This document shows positions 22,402 through 34,300 of a DNA stretch of 64,000 bases, one piece after another. The first letter of the stretch is position 1; every line of letters begins with the position of its first letter. This DNA comes from Macrolepiota albuminosa. Taxonomy: Eukaryota > Basidiomycota > Agaricomycetes > Agaricales > Agaricaceae. The notes beneath the pieces were generated by a model. It saw only the letters and a list, made by a program, of their open reading frames with translations, was not told where the DNA came from and ran no database searches. Where the stretch lies: NCBI GenBank assembly GCA_027475525.1, contig JAMWFC010000052.1, forward strand, positions 186,001 through 250,000, in the 5' to 3' direction. A program made the position numbers and the translations under genes.

Positions 22402-23614
22402 TGTATAGTAAGTCGATCGAAAGGTAAAAAAACCTTTTCCGAAGCCCATCATAATCATTTTATCCATACGCCCAATCTACGTGCTCTCTTTTGTAAGTGG
22501 CTTCAAGCGTGCAATCGGGTTCTATTATATAGTCTCCTTCAATCACGCTTCATTATGATGTCTGACAACCCATTTCTGATGATCATCACACAAATCTGGA
22601 ATTGCTCGCACATACAGAGAATCCAGTAACACGGCAGGTCAAATTGACATTCACCTTTTCTCAATGCCCTGTCGACTTCGATATCAAGGATTATTTGATA
22701 CATGTGTCGAAAGACACAGATTCTTATACAACCAGGATACACTTTAATGTGTTGTTGGTTTGCCAGATCAATATCATCAAATCGTAGGTCACCTTCATTT
22801 AGTGCTGAGAGTAAGTATCTCCGTCTTTTGCTAATGATTGTCTTATCCCCCTTCGTGTAACGGAGGTTATATAGCACATGGAATGAATGGCCTTCTGGGT
22901 CATGGGTGCTGGCGGCCAAGTCATCCAACCTTGGGAATCAAATTTCAATGTCACAAGGCCTCAAGAATCTCGGCTCAAGCTTTGCTCGATACTGTCAGAC
23001 TGGTATTCTTTAATCCTGACTAGACTTACCATCATTCTTTGTTCCTACAAAATCGCTTCGTCCATGATAATGAGTCTTCATTGGCGTGATACCCCAACTC
23101 TACCTTTTCCTGTTTTTATCCTACCCCGGGTTATGCCAAACGGTACTTGATCATCGTGGGATCCTTCTGCTTCTTGTCTGGATCCCACGAACTTGTGGGA
23201 ATTTTCTGGATACTTGACTGTTTACATTTTCAGTACACAGTGCTCGATAACTAGTTTTTGGAGTAGCGCCACAGAAAGAGCCTTTTCCTTCTCTGTGTTC
23301 AACGCGTTTCCCGAGCTCTCGTAATTTAAAGATTACGCGCGTTACGCCTTTGCCTGTAGTGGCATCTGTCATCAACTTCTGTCCATACATAGGGGCGGCA
23401 ATACACGTCCAGGTGGAGTCCGGACTATCTACGGGCCTTGTACCCGGGAATCATTCCCCCGTTACTATTTTTATCAGCCACGTTCGCCTTCCAACAAGGT
23501 TCCGCCATTTTAAACTCAGTTCTCGAATGAACAAAATCCAGCGGAGCATCTGGCTTGAAAAGTGGGTCGTGTCTCGTGCGCATACTTGGGCACTTATCTT
23601 TCGAGGTCGGAACG
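22402..23614. other. Intergenic region with one possible short minus-strand frame
   Basis: Apart from the possible frame at 22539-22919 I see no gene. The last 200 bp should hold the promoter of the acid phosphatase gene. Confidence 0.4.
22539..22919 (-). pseudogene. Possible gene fragment, unrecognised
   Basis: A minus-strand open frame of about 125 residues with protein-like composition (HSFHVLYNLRYTKGDKTII, RRYLLSALNEGDLRFDDIDL, DIEVDRALRKGECQFDLPCYW). There is no ATG at its upstream end and a TGA lies just before it, so it is either an internal exon or a relic. It does not belong to the neighbouring Tc1-like element. Confidence 0.35.
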
Positions 23615-25131
23615 ATGAAGTTTTCTCGGTCTGTTCTGTTTGCGCTCTTCTCCATTGTCACTGTCACCCTTGTAGGTGTCATCGTGTGATGTGGTGATGC
23701 CAAGTGTCTGAAGTTCGTACTTACATACAGGGCAACGACGACGCAAAGGAAAAGGACAAACCCAAGGACCACAAACCCCCGAAAGCCGTCAAGGGAAAAG
23801 TCTTCGATCGCATCATTCAAATCTGGCTTGAGAACACTGACTTTGATAAAGCTGCTGCTGATCGTAAGTTTTGCACCAGTCAATCTAGTCAATCTCATGC
23901 AGAGGCTGACCGTTGAGCACATCTGCTAGCCAACCTTGCATTCATTGCCAAGAATGGTTTGACTCTGTCCAACTATTTTGCGGTAACTCACCCGTCAGAG
24001 CCCAACTATGTTTCCGTATGCGCCTCGATCAGTCAATCATGATTCCCTTGGAAGCTAACCCCTTTTTATTATAGGTCGTTGGTGGCGAGTACTTCGGCAT
24101 TGATAGTGATGACCTCTTCAACCTTCCCACAAACATTTCGAGTATTGTTGATTTACTTGAGGACAAAAAGGTGTCATGGGGAGAGTACCAGGAAGACATG
24201 CCCTCCACTGGCTTCACTGGCTTCCAGTTCCTCAACCCAACTACTGGCGCAAATGACTATGTCCGCAAGCATAAGTAAGGCCTCTGCTTCAGAATAATGA
24301 GTAGGAATAGTCTGACCCGATGACCTCAGCCCACTGGTGATCTACACGTCCGTCAATGACAAGAATGACCGTCTCGCCAATATCAAGAACTTCACCCTGT
24401 TCGACCAGGACTTGGCTAACGATGCTCTACCTCAATGGGTTTTTGTCACTCCCAACATGCGTGCGTCTCTTCATGATAAGTGTCATCAAGTCTCCCCATG
24501 CGCTCCACAGTTGACGATGGCCATGACACTAATGTAACATTTGCTGGTAACTGGGCCAGGTCCTGGCTCGAGCCCCTTCTTAAGAACCCCAACTTCAACG
24601 GCAAGAACACCCTCATAATGCTGAGTGAGTCGAACCATATTGATTCAAAGTTGACTATCTAATTGTTGCACAGCCTTCGATGAAACTGGCACTTTAACTA
24701 TTCCCAACCGTGTCTTCACTGTCCTTCTCGGAAACGCTCTTCCAAAGAAACTTATCGGCCAGACAGATGATAACTTTTACACACATTACTCAACAATCGC
24801 CACTATTGAGGCTAATTGGAATCTCCACACTCTTGGTCGCTGGGACGTTGGTGCCAACGTCTTTGAGTTTGTTGGTAAGAAAACTGGCGATGACGTCCGT
24901 AAGGCCAATATCAGTTCCATTCTACTTGATGCTTCGTACCCTGGTATCTTCCACACCGCGCCGCTACTGGCCAAGCAGCCGGTTCCCAACACAAAGCTCG
25001 TTGTCAACGGTCGTACCGTTCTCCCTGCTATCCAGAAAGAATGGGCATCTCAACAGCATTGTACCGGTTACCATGGACAGCTCGTACCGCCCTCGCTTCT
25101 TACTCCACCCACTTTCCCTGAGGGGTGCTAG
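23615..25131 (+). CDS. Secreted acid phosphatase (phosphoesterase family), 7 exons
   Basis: Hydrolyses phosphate monoesters outside the cell or in the wall. Exons: 23615-23671, 23731-23863, 23930-24015, 24075-24274, 24330-24460, 24511-24624, 24674-25131, total 1179 nt (392 residues). Introns are 49-66 nt with GT..AG and correct phases. The first exon is almost entirely a signal peptide (MKFSRSVLFALFSIVTVTL). Family motifs: the ENTDF-type active-site segment (WLENTDFDK), THPSEPNYVSVVGG, DGHDTNVTFAG and TFDETG, as in the PF04185 phosphoesterases. The last 25 or so residues are doubtful: a neighbouring frame reads LNSIVPVTMDSSYRP, which looks more natural, so one or two single-base errors near 25050-25110 are possible. 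Confidence 0.88.
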
Positions 25132-25676
25132 CTGAGTTTTGAAGGATTCGTGTTGGGATACAGGCTACTTGACTAACACGAAGTAGCAATGGGATTAAAT
25201 GTAAGAATAGAAAGAAGTTGTGTATGATCTTCTATGAAGTTAACGTAGTACATACAAAAAGCAAGCAAAAAAAAACAATTGACTGTCGATCAACCTCCTC
25301 CGCTGCGAATGCGGTTTACTCTAGTTCTCCTGTTCTGCCACTCAGTAGCTGTATCCGGCCTTTGTCTGCTGCTACCAAATTTTATCCACCACGGGATGTG
25401 GCCGACTACCCAAAGTTCAAGCTCGTGGATGAACGAGGTCGCTATCTGCACGTGACATGTGTCTGAAAGAAGGACTGCTGGCAATTCCATACTGGCATCA
25501 GTTAGAATAATGTCCTAAGGGCGCCCTGTGGCCGCAACGCCCGCTACTTTTTAATTATTAACGATTTCTAATTGCCAAACAATAACGTTGCGTTTTCGGA
25601 CAATCCATCTCTACTGTTTGGTATTGGAAAAGTACTTGCAATGTATTCTATCATAAACAAAATTTTCCGCCTATTA
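25132..25676. other. Intergenic, with a GC-rich motif shared with the Helitron's right flank
   Basis: No gene seen. At about 25515-25545 the sequence AGGGCGCCCTGTGGCCG stands out in AT-rich DNA. A near copy (AGGGTGCCCTGTGGTCGG) lies on the minus strand at about 38774-38792 beside the Helitron. Confidence 0.45.
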
Positions 25677-26676
25677 TTAACCATTAATGCTATCTAATTG
25701 CCAATCAAGGAACCTTGTAGTTTCACTGTTAGACTTGAGCACCGTGTTTGGTCCGAGGCACAGCAAGAACCTGAAACCATCGCCATCTCTTAACCACCGT
25801 CGGGTTCTTGGACAATTCCTTTCCACTCCACAAATATGGTCGTCGAATTCGGTCCAATTCGCAAGTGTGGCGTAACTAGTATAACCCCACGTTTCATATT
25901 TGGCAAGGGCCGAACCGAATCCGGTTGCGTTCCATCCCAGCGATTGAACGGCCGTCGAATTAAGTACATTTCGATAATTGAGCGTTAAATCTGGATACGC
26001 GCAATAGATCTCTTTTTGTGTCAGATAATTCATCGCTGCTGATGAATGCGAGGAGAACAGGGGTGTCAAGACCTCTTTCGAACGCGTTATAATGACGTTG
26101 AGCGGCGTTTGTGTGCCTGAGAGAACGGCGACATTCCGAACATTGGGCAACGAAAGTAAGGCTGGTGAGGGATTATGGGTGTTCATCTGCATCGAATAGG
26201 AGTCTATGATCTTGTTGATGAATTGGTCCGCACAATTCATCGGCACAATAACATCGAGGCTTTGGGGCTTAATTCGACCGCCATTGAGTAGCGACAAGAC
26301 AACGGAACCAAATACGATGCCTTTACCATCTCCCAAAGTGGTTAAGAAGTTTGAACCGTCAAATCCCATGGAATAGAACATGACGGCAATCATACGAGTT
26401 ACATGCCGTTGAACTTCTTGTCGTATTGCTGAGTGAGTCTTTCGTAATGTCGCCAGATCACGAAGATTGAGGTGCTGGAAAATTAAAATATGGATGTCTG
26501 AACCGATTGTACAGTACGACGCTCGTGTCGAAGCTATAGTTGCCATTGCATTTGTATATTAGTACTCAAAGCTATCAAGAAATTGGCAACTCACTGTCCA
26601 GGTTCCACTGGTTACCACTGCACTGTTGAACTTGTAGGTCGATGCTCATGGCAATGTTGTTGTCCATATACCACAT
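25677..26676 (-). CDS. F-box-like protein, at least 2 exons
   Basis: Likely a substrate-receptor type protein. Joining 26676-26595 to 26533-25677 gives 939 nt, 312 residues. The 61-nt intron 26534-26594 has a GTGAGT donor, a TACTAAT branch site and a TATAG acceptor, and the phase fits. An F-box-like segment follows the junction (DIHILIFQHLNLRDLATLRKTHSAI). The rest resembles the nucleotidyltransferase-like or uncharacterised C-terminal part of many mushroom F-box paralogues, but I cannot assign a domain. ATG 26676 follows a possible splice acceptor, so another upstream exon is possible. It is divergent from the BTB gene, 94 bp away. Confidence 0.65.
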
Positions 26677-26770
26677 GTGAGACCTGAAGAGGAGAAATGA
26701 AACTGTTTAAATCATGTTTGTAAAAAAGAAACATGATGTTTAACTTCTTTCCACTACATTGTCGAACGTG

Positions 26771-27817
26771 ATGATGGAGACCGAAACTCTTCAAGTTGGG
26801 ACGGAATTCTCATTCACTGATGGAAACGTCTTCATCAAGGCAACTGACACCGTTGTCTTCTGTGTTCATAGAACTGTTCTTGCTCGAGCGTCGACCTACT
26901 TTACACAAGTCTTAAACCAACCTGCTAGGATGAACGGAATGCTTATGCTTGATTTGTCCGAGAATAGTCTTGTATTTATTCAGGCTCTGCTTGGTGCAAT
27001 TTATAACATCGAAGGGTGAGTCGAGGTCACGATTTCTACAATGGTTGATGATAATGGCTTTCTAACAGTCACTGCATTAATTACGCACCCATCGCGCCTG
27101 TCATGTTGAATGCATTGTTACACATGTCTTTCAAATATGAATGTGTAATGGTCTTTCGAAATGTGGTTAACAGGATTCGCAGGATATTTCCATCGTCATT
27201 GCGCCAATGGGACGAATACTATACTCTCGCAGATTCCATTCTCGGAGTTGAACGAAAAAAAGGACTTGAAATGATTCTTCTGGACACAATAACGACCTGT
27301 AATTTGCATTTGTGCCGCCCTATCATATACTATCTTATCTGTCATCGTTATACCGAGGTAATTGCCGCGTCAATTTTTGAGTGTTTGCTCACGATATCAG
27401 AAGCAAATTAAAGCTGGAATTCCGCACGAAACAAATGAAATTGCCCGCTTGACTCTGCGCGACCAAATGATATGTTTGATTGGGAGGAATGCGTTGTTCG
27501 AAATGCAGAAACGCCTCACGTGGGATTGGCTTGAACGAAGACGACCCGACAGTTGTATGACTCCTTCTGCATGTGAAACCGGCAGAGACATCATTCGGGG
27601 CGCGATCCTCGGAAATCCATGTACCGATAAGCTCATCCGTGTGGAAGCATTGACGAAATGGAAACCTTTTTGGGATCAATTACTTTGTTTGGAATGTGGT
27701 GTCTTGAGTCGATCACGTCATCGTACAAACCGCCGGGTCGTTTGGGATTCACTTCCGAGCTTATTTGGACTGGGAAGTTGGAATTCACTCCGAGCATTGG
27801 ACAATGGTGCACAATAG
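26771..27817 (+). CDS. BTB/POZ domain protein, 3 exons
   Basis: Exons 26771-27015, 27069-27357 and 27401-27817. Introns of 53 and 43 nt have GTGAG/GTAAT donors and CAG acceptors, and the frame is kept. The N-terminal BTB domain is visible (FSFTDGNVFIKATDTVVFCVHRTVLARASTYFTQVL), typical of the large mushroom BTB family; it probably mediates dimerisation or cullin-3 binding. The C-terminus has the CxxC and WDSLPSLFGLGSWNSL pattern often seen at the end of these proteins, which supports the third exon's frame. Start at ATG 26771 (an adjoining second ATG 26774 is equally possible). Confidence 0.8.
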
Positions 27818-29678
27818 GTTGTTTAATATCACATGGTTTAATTTACAATATGTGTCAGATTTAGCGCGTTTGTACAGTTGTATAGAACAGAAATCAGGAT
27901 GAGCAATGATTGTTTTGTTTCCGGAAGGGCTACAGAATAAGGGCCAGTATCTCAAAATCAAGACAAATCTTTATCCAATCAGCGTCCATGGGTACATTGA
28001 ACGGGGAAGGCCGTGCCTGTCAAACGGCGGATAAGGCTTTCACATTGTGAGATGCCGATGCATCATTGAACCTGATTGCGCCTTCAATTGGTCCCAGAGT
28101 CCGATGCAAGGAACAAGCCAATCCATTCACACTCACCTCGGCATGTTTTGGAATTAATCAAATCAAGTAGTTCTCGCGGGCACCAGCGCAGAGCTTTCAG
28201 CCAGGAAAATTCGGGGTTTTCGGAAACCCATTCGTTTTCAGCTGGGCAAAGAAACCTTTGACAAGGTTACGAAGTTCATCGCGTAGTAATAGCTACGAAA
28301 CGTCAGCGAATTTATCAAGTGTATGCTTCCAGTACCATGAACCCTTTCATCGTTATTGTCTCGTTTCAACCGCTACCGCACGACGATCTCGCACGATGCG
28401 TTAAGCCGAGTATCAGTGTGAGAAGGTGCTTCGACTTTCTCTGTCTGTTCTTTCCCCCTGCGACTTACGATTTGTAGATGTTAATCGTTCATGATAATGT
28501 TAGAACCTGGCACTGGAAACGATTTCCTTGTTTCTCAAGGACCCGACGAGGGTCATAGTAATGCAGAATATTATCATCCCGAACAGTATAACATTCAAGG
28601 ACTTGCTCCGCCTTGAGGACCATTGATTTTGTTGCACCAAATACCCGCGCAGGCCTTAGAAATGGAAACTCCACGAGGCATGCGGCCTGCCTTGAGTATC
28701 ATCACGGAATGTACGGAGCGCACTGAAATCACGCGGCACCTCCCCCCTGGGCATAAGCTTGTTCCTCATCGATCTCCTCGACCGTTTAGTACTTTCACTG
28801 AATCATCATACGGTCAGGTTGTTGATGAGACCCGTGAGATCTGACACAAGCGTATGAAATATCCTTCTCTGAATACTTCTTAGATCACATTTCCACACCT
28901 TACAGCGGAGATCCAAAATCTATTCCTGTATCTCGTCCTCTATCAGCGCTGAATGAACTTTCCTTTGAGCCAGCACCATCTATCGCTGCGTCAGATTCTG
29001 CCAGTGTTAGACCGTCCAAGGCTCAGCGCAAGGAGATTATTCTTCACTAAAGTTTATTTGACGGTTCTAAGTTCCATAAGCAGCCCGCACCTCCTGCACC
29101 TCCTAAACAATCCAAGTTATCTCGTCTGGCCAGTTCTCGTGCCAGCAGTATTTCCACTAGAAGTGAGAGTTCCAGGTCGTCTGGCATAACCATCAATGGA
29201 TCTGTGAAGACGTTTCCTGATTGACTCGAGAACTCATCCATCAACAACACATTGTATTCGTCGTTTGCCTGCCCGCTTCCATTTCAGTGAGTACATAAAG
29301 AGGAATGTACACAGGCATCCAGGCCGCGTGGAGTTTGTCATGATATTATGCTTCATCTGATCCATAACGAATTGCATCCAATCAATTGTTTACTTCAACT
29401 GTGATTCTCCTGGTTCCGTTCGTCGAGTTGGATGTATGCCTGATGCGTAATCGAGAGCTCGTTTTTGAGAAACAAAATAGAGGTTTCGTAAGACTTGTGC
29501 TCATTCGCACAGTTGACGGTTTCCCGAAAATTCCATGTTGTACGTATATAATCATTGTGTCTATTGTACACGAGAAACTAAAAATAACTGTTTTCATATA
29601 GAGAAGAAAGTTGTGGAAGAGAATGCTGTAGAGGTATTATGTCCGCTGTGTAACAAAAGTGGGAAGTTTAGTCCGTTG
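27818..29678. other. Intergenic, no intact gene recognised
   Basis: Only short frames on both strands. The one with protein-like composition is listed separately (28883-29224). Confidence 0.4.
28883..29224 (+). pseudogene. Fragment of a Ser-rich protein
   Basis: One frame reads with a single stop (TAA near 29048): SALNELSFEPAPSIAASDS..PSKAQRKEII, then FHKQPAPPAPPKQSKLSRL..SRASSISTRSESSRSSG. The composition resembles disordered linkers, for example in translation GTPase-like Hbs1 proteins, but there is no domain to confirm this. Probably a relic or part of a spliced gene I could not assemble. Confidence 0.3.
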
Positions 29679-31155
29679 TTAATCTTCATCCATTTTTTCT
29701 TCAATATCTTTCTTCTTTTGTTTTAGATATTTTTTCGCTGCCACTTTTTTGGCCATTGACAACGTTTCTGACGATTTTTCATAGTTGTTGTCGTCAATCG
29801 TACTGTCACTGCCACGTTCAGTTTGGGAACTTGACGCCTTTGGCAGACCATTGATCGGGTGGGCCAATTTCGGTCGTTTACGAAGTGAAAAATTGGAGAA
29901 CGCGCGGTTTGCTGAATCCGATTTCGCTGGCGACACTGCGTTATCGCTTTGTTTTTCATGCTCAGGCCGTCTTGGTTTGATTCTCGGACATGGGATGCCA
30001 TCTGATTGCCCCAGAACACGCACGCGATGTGCGTTTATTTGATAAACCTGTGTGCGATTTACTTTAGAATATTATTTTGTCAAAGTTTGCTTACTTTTCT
30101 TATCCCACCCTTGTCACGCATGACATAACAATGCAGAGACGCGCAAATCAGAACCAAGGTTCCTGGTTTTAACGCGTCAAAAAATAGCCATGGGGCAATG
30201 AGGTTTCCATCAGTATCCAACACGTCTAACTGCACGAGCTTATTCTGCACAAGGTTAAAGAAGCCTCCGCCAAAATCTTCGTTTAGACGAGGGTCATAGA
30301 AAGCTCCTTGTTCAACCTTGGGAACTGCAGCCGAGTTAGTGCAAGCGCTATAAAAATAAAGCACGTACGTGAAGGAGGCACAGATATTGTTGTCGTTGTA
30401 CCGGATTTGTTGTCTCCATCAGAACTAAAGTCGGAAAGTGTGCGCTTAGTCAAGCGTTTGTTCGAGCGACCTTTGTTTGGATTCTGCGACTATAAGTTGT
30501 CGAAATATAAGTATTGGTCGATTACTCACCCCATATTTAGGCAACATGTGAATGATAATGTGATCCTTTACGCTGTCATCGTCACCGCCGACGTTTCTGA
30601 TCCAGTCCCGAATAGACACACTCTATAGTTTCGTCCGTCAGAATGAATTTGGATGCCCTGCATATAACTGACCTGATTCCACGTAGTTTCTTCGCCTTCA
30701 TCCATTTCCCGAATAGCATTGAGACTACCAATCTGGTTATAAAACAGACCTTCCAAAAGGTCAGGTGCATCGGTGGGCAGTTTCAAGACAAGTACGTCTT
30801 TTGCTTTAGAGGCATCGTCAAGTTGTCGAAACTGTTACTGTGAGTGAGGAACCGCGTAGATGAACTAGAAACTGACCGTTTCTCCTGGCCGTCCAGCATA
30901 ATGATTTCCTTTGGCAGAAATAATTGACCCCGCACCAGAAGGTGCGATTTCACCAAATATGTTTGTCATAAATTCGACACCTTCGTTATCTTTATAAGTA
31001 TAATTGCCAGACCATTGATCCGTCGTTCGATGAAAATCTTTATTATACTCGGCGGTAGCAAGAGCAGCAGCGGCCATATCTACCATCTCGGTTGCAAGGG
31101 ATGCATATAAACCTGAATCAACACGTTCACGGGCTAGTTCCAGTGAAATGGACAT
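29679..31155 (-). CDS. Unrecognised multi-exon protein, conserved-looking
   Basis: Starts at ATG 31155 (MSISLELARERVDSGLYASL). Exon 1 ends near 30891 at a GTCAGT donor. Exon 2 (about 30845-30680) reads FRQLDDASKAKDVLVLKLPTDAPDL. A later exon (about 30330-30100) reads GAFYDPRLNEDFGGGFFNLVQNKLVQLDVLDTDGNLIAPWLFFDALKPGTLVLICASLHCYVM. The last exon starts near 30053 (VYQINAHRVRVLGQSD) and ends with a Lys-rich tail (AKKYLKQKKKDIEEKMDED, stop 29679). The PW..ALKPGT..LHCY..YQINAH pattern recalls hypothetical proteins common in mushrooms (from memory). The middle exon borders (30400-30680) are not resolved. The Helitron ends about 130 bp upstream of its start codon. Confidence 0.65.
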
Positions 31156-31310
31156 TTGAAGTGGCCGAACTGGTGAGTAGACAATCGTGTAATAGGGTTT
31201 AATAAACGCTCTTTAAAAACAAATTCCTATACCCCTAATGTCGTCGGCTTATAATTCTTAAAGCATATGAAAGTCAAAACGATCAGACAATTACTGTGCA
31301 TGAGACAGTT

Positions 31311-34300
31311 TCAAAGTCTCCTTTTCTTTCTCGAGACTGAACATAAGTCTGAGTTTGTACGCTTTACAATCCGTGTGTTTGAGATAGGATTGTCATCATG
31401 TTCATTGTTTATGCTGCAATCTTCCACAGAAATATTTGCTACATATGTTTGTATTTTGTTAAGAACATCGGGCACATTTTCAGTATTAAATGCAGATATA
31501 GTCTCAACAGGCTGGACGTTTCCATGTGAAAAATTTTCTGATCGCCTACTGTCAAAATGTTGCAAAGTTGTATGATTCAATATTTCTAGGCGTTTCTTTT
31601 CGCGACGAGCATCTTCGGACAAAGGACACATGATTCTTTTAGGTGCAAACGGCCGCAATATCAGAACACCAGATAGAGAAGAGGCGCGTGATAACATAAC
31701 ATAAGGTGCTTCCGTACCATGACATGATTCTAAATCTACAATGACATTGTTCATTGTTTGCCCCTGAGCGCGATGTGCTGTCATAGCAAAAGCAGGTACA
31801 ATCGGAACTTGTGTCCTGTAAATTGTTCGTGTAATGTGCGTATATTGATCAGTGAATTTCAGTTTTACAGTATCTGGCAAAATAGGATAATAGAGAGCAG
31901 GAAGATTTGACATTGGTGTTGGGTCGGCATCTGATATTTCGACAATGCAAGATTGTAAGATCCTGTGATTGTCTGTCCCAAGGGTATATCGGATTCCACG
32001 CACAAGTCCACGACTTCCATTTACTATGCCTCCAGGGACATCAAAATTTTGAGTAATTAACACGGGCATGTTAATGACAAGAGGTATTTTACCCAACCGT
32101 TGTCTCGTCTGACCAGAGTGTAATTGAAGTAAGCGATCTTGTAAATTTCCTTGTATCATGTCTGAACTATGTTTTGATTGACGCTGTTGAGCATCTTGTG
32201 CATAATACCATTGTAATACTTGTCCAGTTCTTAGTGCAAACTCTGCTGCTAATTTTTCATTTAGAGCATCTTTTGTTGTGTTTGATGAAACAATAATGGG
32301 TGCAGACAACCACACAGAGTCGTGTTGAAGTGCATTATTTTTTATTACTCGTTCATTCAACAGGTCAAAATCTGTTTTTGTGCATCGGCCTTCTCTCAAT
32401 CGTGAAAGCAGTTCAACAAATCGAGCATTTTTGACACCAAACTGCCTATGTTGTTTTCTCAGGATCACAACATTTTTTACCAATAGCCAAAGAATTTTCC
32501 CAAACATGACATCTTGGCCACCAATTGTTTTTCCATATCTTCTTGTATCTATATAGCCATAGAGTCGTTTTTCAATCACTGGAGGCAATTGTGCAAAATC
32601 TCCTGCAAATATAACATTAATGTTACCAAAAGGCAAAGCATTACCTTTTGCAACACAAAGTGCTCTACTTATTAAACACAAAAACCGGCAACTAATCATT
32701 GACACTTCGTCGATAAAAAGTGTGTCAACACCATCCCACATTTTCATTAATTCACTTGTTGATTTTCCTGATTTGGATTCATTCATACCAATACACAATG
32801 CAGAATGCAAGGTCATTCCTGCAACATTTCTAGCAGCAATGCCCATATATGAACACACACGGAACCGCCGAACTTGTTTACGACATTGGAAAAAGTCTTT
32901 GAGAGCAAGAATAACTTGAGTTTTTCCTGTGCCTGCAGCACCATTTAAAAACATTCTTAATGGCAACCTTGAGATAGTCATTGGGAGCAAGGCATGTTCT
33001 GCTACTATGCGAAATGCCCTCTCCTGCTCATCATTTAAAGACCATCGTGTGATCACAGAAGAGAAATCTACCTCTTGAGGTGCATCTTCAGTAGGAAAAA
33101 CATTGTCAAAACAAGCAGACAAGTTTGATCTATGAACTGGCATTGTTTTCAATAAATTAAACTTCACTGTTGCACCAGGAACACTTGTATTATCTTGTAG
33201 ACATGAATTTGTTTGGGCAATTTTTTTAAATTGTTCCTTTCTAATTTCAAATTCTGATCTCCACAGACCTTCCTGAGAAAACGGTGCAACAACAAGCTCT
33301 TCCCCAGGCTGTTGAGTAAAATTATGACTTTGAGAAACAGAACAAAAAATATCAGATTCTTTAAACAAGCCTCCACGTTCAGCATTGTACAGACATGAAA
33401 AGACTTCTTTTGCAGCAGCTTCAGTTTGATGAGAATGGGAGTTTTGCATGGCATCAAGATGCATTAATAAATCCCCATCTTGATCAACATCAGGATTATA
33501 CAAATCATTTCCATCATTATCATCAGGAGAATGAAATGGCAATTTTTTCACTGCAGGATGATGCCGATTTGCCCAATGACTATCACGACTGTCTTTACAC
33601 TCATGCAATATCTGCATGTTATCCATGACTAACTTGCTTTTGTGAGAAAAATGACCATTCAACATGTGGCGTTCAAAAGCTTCAGACCAAGTTTCTGTTG
33701 GATTAGCCAAATCATCAACTGTTTGCCAAGGTAAAAATAGTATCAACATCAAGCGATGATATTTCGCTTGACAATAATCTTTATCACGGCGAGGAATTCC
33801 AGGTCCAATAGGAACTACAACATAGCGTCTATTTGGATGTCTAATAACATGATGGTGGGTTTTAAAATTGGGATGTGTATTTTTCAAACAGAATACTGGT
33901 CTTTTTTTAGAAGTTTCTTTTAATAACCTGTCAGATTCAATTATCATTGCATGGAAAGCATTTGTGTTCTCTTCATTGTAGTTTTTGTTACTTTCAGTGA
34001 CAACTGTTCGTTTCCTATATATGCATATTTTGTCAACTTGAGCCACAAAATCCCATAAACACAGAGATTGCAATCCTTGACTTCTACAGCAATAATCATC
34101 CACTATGTTGGTTTTAACACGGACAAAATTTTCATCATCGGGTTCCAGACAAACTTCCTCATTTTGCAAATGATTGGTAACATCCAGCTCATCATCAAAG
34201 TGTGATTCAAGTATTTCATCCTCTATATTTTCAGAAGTACTAAATTGTTTAGAATGGTCTATAATTGGCTGGAATGTCTGGCTTTCAGAAGTAGTTTGAA

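Noticed and set aside
23425..23922. Minus-strand 165-residue open frame over the phosphatase start
   Set aside because: It overlaps the signal peptide and first introns of the well-supported acid phosphatase gene and has no recognisable features.
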